In this document: positions 1 through 9,767 of the stretch, in pieces
Numbering within the stretch: position 1 is the first letter of the stretch
Layout: each line of letters begins with the position of its first letter
From: an uncultured Acetatifactor sp.
Lineage (GTDB): Bacteria; Bacillota; Clostridia; Lachnospirales; Lachnospiraceae
Direction of reading: 5' to 3'
Assembly (NCBI GenBank): GCA_934402375.1
Contig: CAKRUB010000010.1
Location: 19,297 to 83,296, forward strand
DNA length: 64,000 nt
Made by a program: the position numbers and the translations under genes
The notes under the pieces: model-generated
The model's database searches: none
The model's input: the letters and a program-made list of their open reading frames with translations, nothing else
Told to the model about the DNA's origin: nothing

Positions 1-1868
1 ATGATTGCTACAGTGTCGCCTTCCTTCATGATGCCCTGCTCGATTGCCATGTCATACGCCTTGTCAAAGTACTCCTTAGCCATTGCCAGGTTGTAGCCTG
101 TGATGCTCTCTACAGCGTCATCAACAGTTGCATACATCTTGCCGTCGCCGATGTCGTCAGCAAGACCCCAGAAGTTAGCAAGTACCCACTTGGCCTGCTC
201 TGTAGAACGGTAGGTCTCACCGATCTCAGGCTGGGAAATAATTGTAGAAGAGAATACACCAAAGGCAGGTCCGTTCAGAGGGGATGCAGCAAGTGCAAAA
301 GCGCTTCTGTCTACGGCATAAGCCAGAGCCTGACGGAACTCCTTGATGGTAAGGATCGTCTTGTTGTAGTTTGCGCCGAGAGCCTCCTGTGCGGACTTCA
401 GAGCGTCAAAGTCAGGGTTCAGAGCCATGAAGAATGTGGAATCACCGTCTGTATAGTAGGTATAGTCGCTTGTAGAATAAGCTTCCATATCCTCCTTGGT
501 CAATCCATAGCTGTCGAGCTGACCGCTTAAGAACATCTCAAGTCTTGTTGCAGCCTCACCAACGGAGTTGAATACGATAGCGGTTGTCTGGTACAGACCG
601 TCACCGTTGCCCTCGAAGTAGTTGGTGTTCTTCTCCAGAGTGTACTGCTTATCAGCCTGGAATGCTGTCAGCTTGTAAGGGCCGTAAGAAATGGTTGTCT
701 CAACGGATGTACCATAGGTGTTGTTGTAAACGCCGTCGGTAACGCTCTCGCACTCTGTGTACAACTTCTCATTTACCAGCCAGGAATCTGTCAGAGAGTA
801 CAGAAGCATGAATCCGGAAAGGGGCTTCTCAAGAGCAAGGCAAAGCTCTGTGTCGGACAGTGCGAAGAAACCAACCTCGCTGAAGTCCATCTCGCCGTAG
901 GTCTCGCCAACGTAGCAGAACTCTTCCCATTCCTGATATGCATAATCACCAGCATCTGCTGCATATGCGTCAAAGGAATCCTTGCCCTGCAGGGTTGCGA
1001 TGATGTCGGTCAGTGCTTTCCAGACATCCTCTGTCACCTTTACGAAGCCATCCTCGTCAGCAGCGGGAACGATCACCTCATCCCAACCTGCGTTGGTGAA
1101 GTTACCTGCATCATGATATGCGGTAAGGCTGTTGGAGCTCCAGTTGCAGCCATCATTAAGGTTGAATACAACCTCGCCGCCGTTTACGGTGTATACACCG
1201 TCATCGTTTGTTACAAGATCAGCCATATCAACATAGGTGCCTGCATCTGTGTCAACCATGGGAGTTACATATACAGTCTGTCCCTGATATGCATATGCCT
1301 TTGCATTATAAACAGCCTTGCTGCCGTTGTACTGGCTGTCTGCACGGTAGTTGTGTGCGACAGGGTTCAGAACCAGCTTTGCAGAGGTTACGAAATCATA
1401 AGCGGTGATAGGAGTTCCATCTTCCCACTTTAAGTCGTCACGAAGCGGAATCTTCCATACCTTAGCGGTATCTCCCTCTTCTACGCCGTACTTGCCAACA
1501 TAGTCAGCAGTAATATCCACGGGCTCGCCGGTTGCCATTCTGGGAACCAGCTCATAGCCGTCCATGGTGTCGTTGAAGTCAAAATCATAGAACTGGGAAG
1601 ACAGGTACTGCATCATGTACTCGTTGTCCATGTTGGTCTGGTACTGATGAGGGTTCCAGTTCGTAGGAAACTCAGAAATTCCCAGATTGTAGGTGTAGGT
1701 AGCGTTATCATCCACTACCTGATCGGTCTCGCTAGAAGACTCTTCGGTGCTTGTGCTTCCAGAAGCAGAAACATCACTGCTTGCAGAAGTGCTGCTGTCG
1801 TTTCCACATGCTGCCATGCTGGCGATCATTGCAGAAGCAAGAAGCAAGCTCAATACTTTCTTTTTCAT
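1..1868 (-). CDS. Oligopeptide ABC transporter substrate-binding lipoprotein (OppA-like, 3' end outside window)
   Basis: Family 5 extracellular solute-binding protein that would deliver peptides (or a similar solute) to an ABC permease at the outer face of the membrane. I read the frame directly from the start at 1868 to the window edge, about 622 codons without a stop; the C-terminus is missing. The N-terminus is a lipoprotein signal with KKK, a hydrophobic stretch and a lipobox-like SMAAC around residues 18-22, followed by a Ser/Thr-rich linker. Typical family features are a conserved ...VPRMATGEP.. region, KWEDGTPITAYDF near residue 130 and FRQALAYAVDR near residue 510. The start is supported by an AGAGGAGAAAG ribosome site. 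Substrate specificity cannot be read from the sequence. Permease and ATPase genes are not in the window and would lie beyond position 1. Confidence 0.9.
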   Translation of the reverse strand, partial: MKKKVLSLLLASAMIASMAACGNDSSTSASSDVSASGSTSTEESSSETDQVVDDNATYTYNLGISEFPTNWNPHQYQTNMDNEYMMQYLSSQFYDFDFNDTMDGYELVPRMATGEPVDITADYVGKYGVEEGDTAKVWKIPLRDDLKWEDGTPITAYDFVTSAKLVLNPVAHNYRADSQYNGSKAVYNAKAYAYQGQTVYVTPMVDTDAGTYVDMADLVTNDDGVYTVNGGEVVFNLNDGCNWSSNSLTAYHDAGNFTNAGWDEVIVPAADEDGFVKVTEDVWKALTDIIATLQGKDSFDAYAADAGDYAYQEWEEFCYVGETYGEMDFSEVGFFALSDTELCLALEKPLSGFMLLYSLTDSWLVNEKLYTECESVTDGVYNNTYGTSVETTISYGPYKLTAFQADKQYTLEKNTNYFEGNGDGLYQTTAIVFNSVGEAATRLEMFLSGQLDSYGLTKEDMEAYSTSDYTYYTDGDSTFFMALNPDFDALKSAQEALGANYNKTILTIKEFRQALAYAVDRSAFALAASPLNGPAFGVFSSTIISQPEIGETYRSTEQAKWVLANFWGLADDIGDGKMYATVDDAVESITGYNLAMAKEYFDKAYDMAIEQGIMKEGDTVAI

Positions 1869-1917
1869 AATCTTTCTCCTCTCGATTATAGTTTGCACCA
1901 ACGGCATACTGCTGTAT

Positions 1918-1952
1918 CTTTTGATACATGTATACATTTCTGTATACACACA
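1918..1952. promoter_or_regulatory. Paired TGTATACA palindromes in the oppA leader
   Basis: Two GTATAC palindromes, each within TGTATAC, are separated by a short A/T spacer about 60 bp upstream of the oppA start, next to a further small repeat (GTATC...GATAC). The core resembles the centre of the large palindrome at the citrate synthase promoter (ATTGTATACAAT). It may be an operator for a GntR-type regulator; this is inference from motif similarity only. Confidence 0.35.
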
Positions 1953-2172
1953 ACTGCGCCTTACTCTGCTGTCCGAACCCTTTCCCTATATTCCGAACTA
2001 CTCTGTCTTGATGTGCAGCTTATACTTTCGCTTTGCATCCCTGTGCCTCGTTACCGCTCTGTCGCTTCACCTTGATGAAATAATCCGTAATACAAAAAAA
2101 GTGCCCTGAACCCCATTGTTCAACGCAATTAGTAAAAACACAACTGTCTGTCGTTCGCGTACAACAAAGTCT

Positions 2173-2200
2173 ATTATACATACATGAGAGGATTTGTCAA
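2173..2200 (-). promoter_or_regulatory. Sigma-A promoter of the oppA-like gene
   Basis: On the minus strand a TTGACA -35 box (2195-2200) and a TATAAT -10 box (2173-2178) are separated by 16 bp. Transcription would start near 2166, leaving a leader of almost 300 nt before the start codon at 1868. The 356-bp gene-free stretch 1869-2224 holds this promoter, the leader and the paired palindromes; I see no known riboswitch in it. Confidence 0.8.
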
Positions 2201-2224
2201 GGAAAAAGTGATTTTCTATTTTTC

Positions 2225-3622
<1,398 letters not shown>

Positions 3623-4807
3623 CTACGGCTCCTTCAAAACATAAAACTGATTGTACAACAGCAGCCAGTTTGCGCGGAACCACTGCATGATCTGCCAGTA
3701 ACCGCAGCCGCGCAGTCCATACTCCCGGAGCAGGTCGAATTTTGCCAGAAGACTCCTGACATCCTCGAACCAGACCTCATGGTCAACACCGTTTTCCGTA
3801 TAGTTAAAATACGGGCTTTCCGCGACCGGATCAAAGAAAATTTCCGCCCCCCGTGCAATGGCAATGCGCACCGCCTGCACGTTGTTGATCGTCGTCGCCT
3901 TCGTCACTCCCCGCTCATAGGGAAGCGGCCAGTCATAGCCGTAATTCGGTATACCGAGATCGATCTTTTCCGGGTCAATCTGCGTCACCGCATATTCCAC
4001 GACCCGCCTGACCTGATTGATCGGGGCGACTGCCATCGGCGGCCCGTAGGTATAACCCCACTCATAGGTCATGAGAAGGACATGATCCGCAATCTCGCCC
4101 AGCGCCCGGTAATCTTTTCCTTCATATAAAAGTCCCTGCTGCTCCGAGGACGTCTTCGGTGCAAGCGCGACAGAGGTGTGATAGCCGTTCCGCCGCATCA
4201 CCTCCGCGACCTGACGGACAAACTCCGTGAACGCATCCCTGTCCTCCGCGAGAATGTACTCAAAGTCGATATCCACTCCCCGATACCCCTTCTCCTCCAT
4301 GACTGCCAGCAGATTTTCAATTAATGCGGCGGTATATTCCTCACTGTTGACGACAGAATGAATCAGACGGTTGTTAAATCTCCCGTCCGGTCCCAGCGGC
4401 GTCAGTGTCAGAATCGGCTGCGTTCCGAAGCTCAATGCCTTCCCGATCATCCATTCATCCTCACCGTATATCGGCGGCACAAGCTCGCCCTCCAGCGTAA
4501 AGCCATAGGAAAAAACAGCAAGCTCCGACAAAAACGGCAGCGTCTGCTCCAGAACCCACGGACTGATAAAGGGATAGGCGTAGCCGCTCACCGAAATTGC
4601 CCGCGTCGCGTTCCGGCAGCGCACAAAGTCATTCTGGGTCGCTGTCATGTCTTCCGTGCCACAGCACTCACAAAAAAGAGCCTGCCCAACGGCAAGCTCG
4701 TACGGATAAACCAACTGATTATCATAGATCAACTGTTCCGGGTCAGTCTCCAATTTCTGCGCGATACTGTCAATCGTATCTCCTGCCCTCACAACATAGA
4801 TGTCCAT
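3623..4807 (-). CDS. LysM-GH18 spore-type glycosidase (SleL/YaaH-like)
   Basis: Probable peptidoglycan (cortex) N-acetylglucosaminidase of the SleL/YaaH group, which in Bacillus act during spore germination. Residues 1-45 form one LysM domain (VVRAGDTIDSIAQKL ... LAVGQAL). The rest, to residue 394, is a glycoside hydrolase 18 barrel. The catalytic motif DxxDxDxE appears as YRGVDIDFEYI around residue 175, so the acid/base Glu is present. Further conserved pieces are LMTYEWGYTYGPP and LGIPNYGYDWPLPY. There is no signal peptide, as in SleL, which fits delivery from the mother cell to the spore. Family Bacillus proteins often have two LysM domains; this one has one. Spore function is inferred from the family. 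Confidence 0.85.
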   Translation of the reverse strand: MDIYVVRAGDTIDSIAQKLETDPEQLIYDNQLVYPYELAVGQALFCECCGTEDMTATQNDFVRCRNATRAISVSGYAYPFISPWVLEQTLPFLSELAVFSYGFTLEGELVPPIYGEDEWMIGKALSFGTQPILTLTPLGPDGRFNNRLIHSVVNSEEYTAALIENLLAVMEEKGYRGVDIDFEYILAEDRDAFTEFVRQVAEVMRRNGYHTSVALAPKTSSEQQGLLYEGKDYRALGEIADHVLLMTYEWGYTYGPPMAVAPINQVRRVVEYAVTQIDPEKIDLGIPNYGYDWPLPYERGVTKATTINNVQAVRIAIARGAEIFFDPVAESPYFNYTENGVDHEVWFEDVRSLLAKFDLLREYGLRGCGYWQIMQWFRANWLLLYNQFYVLKEP

Positions 4808-4893
4808 TCGTCTTCCACTCCAAGATCCGGCCTGTTCTCTGAAAGATTCTATGCGAACGGAACGGGAAATATGCCAGCTGCCCGGAAGGTTTT

Positions 4894-5529
4894 CTACACT
4901 CCGACCTTTTTACAGATGTCATTCAGACAGCACCTGTCACAATAGGGCTTTGTCCGCGCCGTGCAGATTGCGCGCCCGTGATCGACCAGTCTGTGACAAA
5001 AGCTGTTGCCCTCCTCGGGCGGAATGATCTTCCAGAGTTCCTTTTCCACCTTCGCCGGTTCCTTGATTCCATCGACCAGTCCCATGCGGTTCGTCAGGCG
5101 GATGCAATGCGTATCTGTCACGATCGCAGGCTTTCCGAACACATCCCCCATGACAAGATTCGCGCTCTTTCTTCCGACGCCCGGCAGCTCCAGCAGCTTC
5201 TCGAAATCCTCCGGCACCTTTCCTCCGTACTGATCCCGCAGCAGCTTCATGCAGGCACTGATGTCTCTCGCCTTGCTCCTGCCGAGCCCACAGGGATGGA
5301 CGATCTTTTCGATGTCGTCAACCGATGCCTCCGCCAGTGCATTGACATCGGGGAATTTCTCGTAGAGCTTCTGCACAACCACATTTACCCTCGCGTCCGT
5401 ACACTGCGCCGCAAGCCTCACACTCACCAGCAGCTTCCACGCCTCGTCATACTCCAGACTGCAGCCCGATTCCGGGTATTCCTGCTTTAAACGTTCGATG
5501 ATCTCCAATGCACGCTGCTTCTTCGTCAT
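4894..5529 (-). CDS. nth: Endonuclease III (DNA glycosylase/AP lyase)
   Basis: Base-excision repair enzyme that removes oxidised pyrimidines and cleaves the abasic site. The helix-hairpin-helix ELPGVGRKSA near residue 110 contains the catalytic Lys, and the catalytic Asp is in VTDTHCIRLTNR. Four cysteines for a [4Fe-4S] cluster end the protein (CTARTKPYC DRCCLNDIC). The spacing is C-x7-C-x2-C-x5-C, one residue longer in the first interval than the C-x6-C of E. coli. Length (211 aa) is normal. It lies 86 bp from the neighbouring glycosidase gene, on the same strand. Confidence 0.95.
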   Translation of the reverse strand: MTKKQRALEIIERLKQEYPESGCSLEYDEAWKLLVSVRLAAQCTDARVNVVVQKLYEKFPDVNALAEASVDDIEKIVHPCGLGRSKARDISACMKLLRDQYGGKVPEDFEKLLELPGVGRKSANLVMGDVFGKPAIVTDTHCIRLTNRMGLVDGIKEPAKVEKELWKIIPPEEGNSFCHRLVDHGRAICTARTKPYCDRCCLNDICKKVGV

Positions 5530-5660
5530 TACACTCTCTCCTCCAACGGTTACAACCCATAACCCACATACTAAAATCTATCTTCCACTAAGTTTACCAA
5601 AACACACCCCTTTCATTTTCCATAGGGCAGACAGCAGAAATGCAAAGTCAGCGTTTAAAT

Positions 5661-6272
5661 TCACTGCTGCTTTTCCACCACATAGAAGCTGTGCCTGTAT
5701 AATGGCATTTTCAGCATGGATGTATTCCAAAGTGCAAGAAAGTCCTTTGTACTGATTCTTCGGTTATATTCTTTCCCATCACAATTTACAAACTGGGGCA
5801 GGGACTCCGCCAGATAAAGTGCTTCCTCATCATACCCGACCACCGGCACATAGTGCAGCCATTTTTTATCTTTGACGACCCTGATGAGTACAATAACCGG
5901 CTTCCCCTTCGCAACCTCGTTCTTTAAGGCATTCAGGTTTCCGGTACAATATTTCGCATCAAACCCGTATTTCCCAAGCATCTTCCGCACCGCCTTAGGA
6001 TACGTGCAGCCGTCAGCCATCTTGTCCGTCATTTCCTGATAGACCTCATTTCCTGTTGCCGGTATGTCATAATGCCGCAGAAGATATGCGGTGGAATATC
6101 CCGCGCACTCATTTGCCTTTTGCAGATCGAAGTGATTCTCTTTAGAAACACACGTCTGAACACGCCTGGGCTTCGCCGCAAATCTGGGCGTCAGTCTCCC
6201 CATCAGCACTATGTCCACAATCGTTGTAATGACAAGATAATTCAACAGCGTCGATAGGATTATGTAAACCAT
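5661..6272 (-). CDS. Membrane-anchored C39-like papain-fold protein
   Basis: A 203-residue protein with one N-terminal membrane segment (about residues 4-24) followed by a Peptidase_C39-like fold. The presumed catalytic Cys is in NECAGYSTAYLL near residue 56 and the His in KWLHYVPVVGYD near residue 140, followed by the usual ALYLAESL strand. Such proteins are cysteine peptidases or inactive papain-fold relatives; there is no ABC transporter fused or adjacent, so it is not a typical bacteriocin exporter domain. It starts 22 bp after the YafQ toxin stop and may be co-transcribed with the toxin-antitoxin pair. Substrate unknown. Confidence 0.7.
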   Translation of the reverse strand: MVYIILSTLLNYLVITTIVDIVLMGRLTPRFAAKPRRVQTCVSKENHFDLQKANECAGYSTAYLLRHYDIPATGNEVYQEMTDKMADGCTYPKAVRKMLGKYGFDAKYCTGNLNALKNEVAKGKPVIVLIRVVKDKKWLHYVPVVGYDEEALYLAESLPQFVNCDGKEYNRRISTKDFLALWNTSMLKMPLYRHSFYVVEKQQ

Positions 6273-6294
6273 CTTACTCCGTACTCCCTCTTAA

Positions 6295-6579
6295 TTACAA
6301 ATTAAACAAATCACTATGTGTATCCGTACGGGCAAGGGTAAGAACCAATACATCATCTTCATAACGATATACCAAAAGCCAGTCAGGCTGAATATGGCAT
6401 TCTCTATGACCAACCCAGTTACCGGTCAAAGGATGATCCCTATGTTTTGAATCTAGGACTTCACCATTTGCAAGTTTTGTTACAATACTTTTGAGCAATG
6501 AAATATCCATTCCTCGACGCTTAGCCAGTTTATAATCTTTCTTAAACTGGGTAGTATTTTTAATCTCATACTTTGTCAT
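6295..6579 (-). CDS. yafQ: YafQ-family RelE-type mRNA interferase toxin
   Basis: A 94-residue ribosome-dependent endoribonuclease toxin. Signature pieces are FKKDYKLAKRRG near the start, KHRDHPLTGNWVGHRECHIQPDWLLVYR in the middle and LARTDTHSDLF at the end. The His residues of HRECHIQPDW and the C-terminal HSDLF region are those used for catalysis in YafQ homologues. Its start overlaps the antitoxin stop by 4 bp (ATGA), the usual coupling of such pairs. The toxin appears intact. Confidence 0.92.
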   Translation of the reverse strand: MTKYEIKNTTQFKKDYKLAKRRGMDISLLKSIVTKLANGEVLDSKHRDHPLTGNWVGHRECHIQPDWLLVYRYEDDVLVLTLARTDTHSDLFNL

Positions 6580-6857
6580 TTATCAAGATCAGCAAAGAAT
6601 TCGTCCACATCATGATACCCTTTAACATCAGGATTCTTTGCAATCCTTTCTGCCTCCAACAGAGCAGAGACTGTTTCTTTGTTCGGAGCTCCTTCTGTAA
6701 TTTTGAAAGGAATTCCTCTTTCACGCAAAGATTGTCTGACAAAGATATTAAAAGCAGTACTTAGGTTCATACCAAGCTCTTCATATAATTCCTCAGCAGC
6801 AGCCTTTAAATTACTATCCATGCGAATACTAATATTACTTGTATTTGATTTAGCCAT
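6576..6857 (-). CDS. dinJ: DinJ/RelB-family antitoxin
   Basis: A 93-residue ribbon-helix-helix antitoxin that neutralises the YafQ toxin encoded just downstream and, in the family, autoregulates the operon. The N-terminus NTSNISIRMDSNLKAAAEELYEELGMNLSTAFNIFVRQSLRERGIPF is the standard RHH region; the C-terminal half, rich in acidic residues, would bind the toxin. AAAGGAGAGCG precedes the start. Confidence 0.92.
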   Translation of the reverse strand: MAKSNTSNISIRMDSNLKAAAEELYEELGMNLSTAFNIFVRQSLRERGIPFKITEGAPNKETVSALLEAERIAKNPDVKGYHDVDEFFADLDK

Positions 6858-6880
6858 AATATCGCTCTCCTTTTGCTTAT

Positions 6881-6910
6881 ATTATACGCCGTTTGCACAA
6901 AAAATATCAA
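6881..6910 (-). promoter_or_regulatory. Promoter of dinJ-yafQ
   Basis: TTGATA (6905-6910) and TATAAT (6881-6886) on the minus strand with an 18-bp spacer, 24 bp upstream of the dinJ start. A TTTTGCAAAA palindrome and repeated TTTGTGCAAA-like words next to the -35 box could be autoregulatory antitoxin sites. Confidence 0.65.
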
Positions 6911-6961
6911 CACATTGCACGAATTTTGCAAAACTCTGTCGCCACCAATGAAATTAATTCC

Positions 6962-7441
6962 TCACTTATGGTACGGCTCTCCGTTGATGATGCGGAATGC
7001 CCTGTATATCTGTTCTGTAAGTATCACTCTCATCAGCTGGTGCGGGAAGGTCATGTCCGAAAAGCTCAGGTGCATATCAGAGCGGCGGATCACTGTTTCA
7101 TGCAGCCCCAGTGATCCGCCGATAATGAACGCGATATGACTTGTCCCGCTGACCGTCTGCCGCTGTATCCAGTCGGCAAAGCCTTCGGAAGTGAACTTCT
7201 TCCCACCGATCTCCAGCGTACAGACAAGCGCGTCCTCCCGGAGCTTTTCCAGAATCCGCTGTCCTTCCTTCGCCTTGATCTGATCCTCCATCCATTCACT
7301 TGCGCCGTCCGGTGTCTTTTCGTCTGCTACCTCGATAATCTCAGGCTTACAGTATCTGCCAAGCCTTTTCAGGTATTCATCGAGCGCATCCCTGTAGAAT
7401 TTCTCCTTCACCTTCCCGACACAGATTATCGTAATCTTCAT
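6962..7441 (-). CDS. rlmH: 23S rRNA (pseudouridine1915-N3)-methyltransferase
   Basis: SPOUT-class SAM-dependent methyltransferase that modifies pseudouridine 1915 in helix 69 of 23S rRNA. The 159 residues match the family length. MKITIICVGKVKEKFYRDALDEY is the typical start. The knot region FIIGGSLGLHETVIRRSDMHLSFSDMTFPHQLMRVILTEQIYRAFRIINGEPYHK is complete to the last residue. It directly abuts the upstream zinc-ribbon gene with no gap, so the two are translated from one message. In staphylococci the 3' end of this gene is an integration site; here I find no element or repeat at that end. Confidence 0.97.
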   Translation of the reverse strand: MKITIICVGKVKEKFYRDALDEYLKRLGRYCKPEIIEVADEKTPDGASEWMEDQIKAKEGQRILEKLREDALVCTLEIGGKKFTSEGFADWIQRQTVSGTSHIAFIIGGSLGLHETVIRRSDMHLSFSDMTFPHQLMRVILTEQIYRAFRIINGEPYHK

Positions 7442-8167
7442 TTATTCCTTCTCTCCGAAAATTTCATCATAGACATAATCGTCAATGAATTTGTCCAGAA
7501 AGCCCTGATCCAGATTCACAAACTGATGATTCAGCCGCTCCTTGATATAAGCGAGACGCCTGAAATAGAGGACTTCCTCCTCACTTTCCTGTGCACCGAC
7601 CGCGTCATCGATCAACTGCGCATTCAGGTTCTCTCTGCACCATTCGTGAAGCGATTCCCGCAATGTATTCTCCGATGCCGCCTTCTTCTCGAGAAGCTTT
7701 GCATTCTTCATGGATATCCCCCCAGACACCACAAACAGAATAAAGATTGCTCCCATGACGCCATAGAAGAGATAGGAATTTCCGAAGTGCAGCGGCAATA
7801 CACCCAGCATTCCCAAAACCAACACAATCAGACCAAGGATTCCGAGGATCAGCAGTATCCATCCGGAGGAGCGGTTGTCACTCGCCCTCTCCGCACTGTC
7901 CTGATAAGGAGCCGACATGCCCTTTCCCCGGTTGCGCCCCTGTGTATCTTCCTGCGTAGTGCTCCCATCCTCTTCCCGTGTCACACTACTCTCGTCTTCA
8001 TTCTCCGCCCCGGTATCAGCATCGTCCCCATACTGCGAAAAAGCGTCCCATCCCGCCTCCTCATCAGCTGCTTCCACCGGTTCCTCCTCCACAAGTTCAC
8101 TGCCACAATCCGCACAGACCTTAAATCCCTCTCTGTACTCTGTCTTACACTTAGGACACCATGGCAT
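7442..8167 (-). CDS. Zinc-ribbon membrane protein, function unknown
   Basis: A 241-residue protein beginning with a CxxC...CxxC zinc ribbon (MPWCPKCKTEYREGFKVCADCG). A Glu/Asp-rich, low-complexity segment follows to about residue 105, then two close membrane helices (about 108-130 and 135-155), and a soluble tail of about 85 residues ending near VYDEIFGEKE. This layout is common in Lachnospiraceae proteins of unknown role. It is the first gene of a pair with rlmH. An AAGGAAGG ribosome site precedes the ATG. Confidence 0.75.
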   Translation of the reverse strand: MPWCPKCKTEYREGFKVCADCGSELVEEEPVEAADEEAGWDAFSQYGDDADTGAENEDESSVTREEDGSTTQEDTQGRNRGKGMSAPYQDSAERASDNRSSGWILLILGILGLIVLVLGMLGVLPLHFGNSYLFYGVMGAIFILFVVSGGISMKNAKLLEKKAASENTLRESLHEWCRENLNAQLIDDAVGAQESEEEVLYFRRLAYIKERLNHQFVNLDQGFLDKFIDDYVYDEIFGEKE

Positions 8168-8215
8168 AGTTTCTTACCTTCCTTCCCCATCTTTTGCAGT
8201 TCCATTCCGTTCCTT

Positions 8216-8365
8216 AAGCTATGGGCGAGTTATCTGTTACAGAGGTAATCGTCGATTCCCTTTGCAGCAGCTTTTCCGGCGCCTCATAGCAAGCTATGGG
8301 CGGGCTACCTGTTGCAGAGATAATCGTCAATTCCCTTTGCTGCTGCCTTGCCAGCGCCCATAGCT
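8216..8365 (-). repeat. Tandem, synonymously diverged duplicate of the nfnB 3' end
   Basis: Two adjacent units of about 75 bp (8291-8365, the functional tail of nfnB including its stop; and 8216-8290, downstream of the stop). Read on the minus strand both encode GAGKAAAKGIDDYLCNR followed by a stop (TAG in the gene, TAA in the extra copy). They differ at about ten codons, all synonymously. Both also share the following CGCCCATAGCTT. The extra copy is cut off from nfnB by the first stop and by a one-base shift upstream. Confidence 0.85.
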
Positions 8366-9690
8366 AAAATTACGGTAGCCGCTCCGGTAACGGCATCACC
8401 GCCGGCATAGACACCTTCCTTGCTGGTCTGACCGTTGTCCTCCTCTGCCACAATACATTTCCACTTGTTCGTCTCAAGTCCCTCCGTCGTGGAAGAAATC
8501 AGCGGGTTCGGAGAGGTTCCGAGGGACATGATGACCGTATCCAGTTCCATGACAAATTCCGATCCGGGAACCTCAACCGGTCTGCGGCGTCCGGAAGCAT
8601 CCGGCTCGCCAAGCTCCATGCGGATGCACTTCATGCCCGTAACCCAGCCCTTCTCATCGGCAAGGATCTCCGTCGGGTTCGTCAACAGGTCGAAGATAAT
8701 GCCCTCTTCCTTTGCGTGATGAACCTCCTCCACTCTGGCGGGAAGCTCCTCCTCGCTGCGGCGGTACACAATATGCACCTCTGCACCCAGACGCAGCGCT
8801 GTTCTCGCTGCGTCCATCGCCACGTTTCCGCCGCCGACGACCGCAACCTTCTTACTCTTCATGATCGGCGTGTTGGAGTTTTCGTCAAACGCCTTCATCA
8901 GATTACTTCTGGTCAGATATTCGTTCGCAGAGAATACACCATTTGCATTCTCTCCGGGAATTCCCATGAATTTAGGCAGTCCGGCACCGGAACCGATAAA
9001 TACGGCGTCAAAGCCCTCCTCGCTGATCAGTTCGTCAATAGTAACCGCTTTGCCGATAACCACGTTCGTCTCAATCTTTACGCCCAACGCCTTTACATTC
9101 TCGATTTCCTTTGCAACAACAGCCTTCTTCGGGAGACGGAACTCCGGTATTCCGTAGACCAGAACGCCGCCCGGCTCATGCAGTGCCTCGAAAATCGTCA
9201 CATCATATCCAAGCTTCGCCAGATCTCCGGCACAGGTCAGACCCGCAGGACCGGAGCCGATGACAGCAACCTTCTTTCCATTCTTCTCCTTTGCGCCCTC
9301 AGGCTTAATGCCATTTTCTCTCGCCCAGTCTGCGACGAACCTCTCCAGCTTTCCGATAGAGATCGGGTCGCCCTTGATGCCACGGATACATTTTCCCTCA
9401 CACTGGCTCTCCTGCGGGCAGACACGTCCGCAGACAGCGGGAAGTGCGCTGGACTGGCTGATGATCCGGTATGCCTCCTCGATATTACCGTTCTTCACCT
9501 GCTCAACGAAGCCCGGAATATTAATGGCAACGGGACAGCCCTTGATACACTGCGCATTCTTACAGTTGATACATCTGGAAGCCTCACACATCGCCTCCTC
9601 TTTATTATAGCCAAGACAAACCTCCTCGAAGTTTGTTGCACGCTCTTTCGCATCCTGCTCTCTCACAGGGATTCTTGTCAACACGTCCAT
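8305..9690 (-). CDS. nfnB: NfnB / glutamate-synthase-small-subunit-like flavoprotein
   Basis: A 461-residue FAD/NADPH and Fe-S protein of the GltD/SudA/NfnB group. With NfnA it probably forms a ferredoxin:NADP+ transhydrogenase (or sulfide dehydrogenase-like SudAB). Cysteines in CINCKNAQCIKGCP (about residues 40-53) and CGRVCPQESQCEGKCIRG (about 91-108) bind clusters. GSGPAGLTCAGDLA near 147 is the first dinucleotide-binding fold and VVGGGNVAMDAARTALRLG near 285 the second. GDAVTGAATVILAMGAGKAAA is the usual FAD-contacting C-terminus. It follows nfnA by 77 bp on the same strand. The C-terminal tail is duplicated downstream (see the 8216-8365 repeat). Confidence 0.9.
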   Translation of the reverse strand: MDVLTRIPVREQDAKERATNFEEVCLGYNKEEAMCEASRCINCKNAQCIKGCPVAINIPGFVEQVKNGNIEEAYRIISQSSALPAVCGRVCPQESQCEGKCIRGIKGDPISIGKLERFVADWARENGIKPEGAKEKNGKKVAVIGSGPAGLTCAGDLAKLGYDVTIFEALHEPGGVLVYGIPEFRLPKKAVVAKEIENVKALGVKIETNVVIGKAVTIDELISEEGFDAVFIGSGAGLPKFMGIPGENANGVFSANEYLTRSNLMKAFDENSNTPIMKSKKVAVVGGGNVAMDAARTALRLGAEVHIVYRRSEEELPARVEEVHHAKEEGIIFDLLTNPTEILADEKGWVTGMKCIRMELGEPDASGRRRPVEVPGSEFVMELDTVIMSLGTSPNPLISSTTEGLETNKWKCIVAEEDNGQTSKEGVYAGGDAVTGAATVILAMGAGKAAAKGIDDYLCNR

Positions 9691-9767
9691 ATTATTTCAC
9701 CATGCCTTTCAGTAACCTGCACGCTTTGGGCCGCAGGCACAATCTACTATACAAATCGGTATCGGAA

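Noticed and set aside
6295..7441. SCC-like element inserted at the 3' end of rlmH
   Set aside because: The region behind rlmH holds a toxin-antitoxin pair and a peptidase-like gene, but there is no recombinase and no duplicated rlmH end or inverted repeat.
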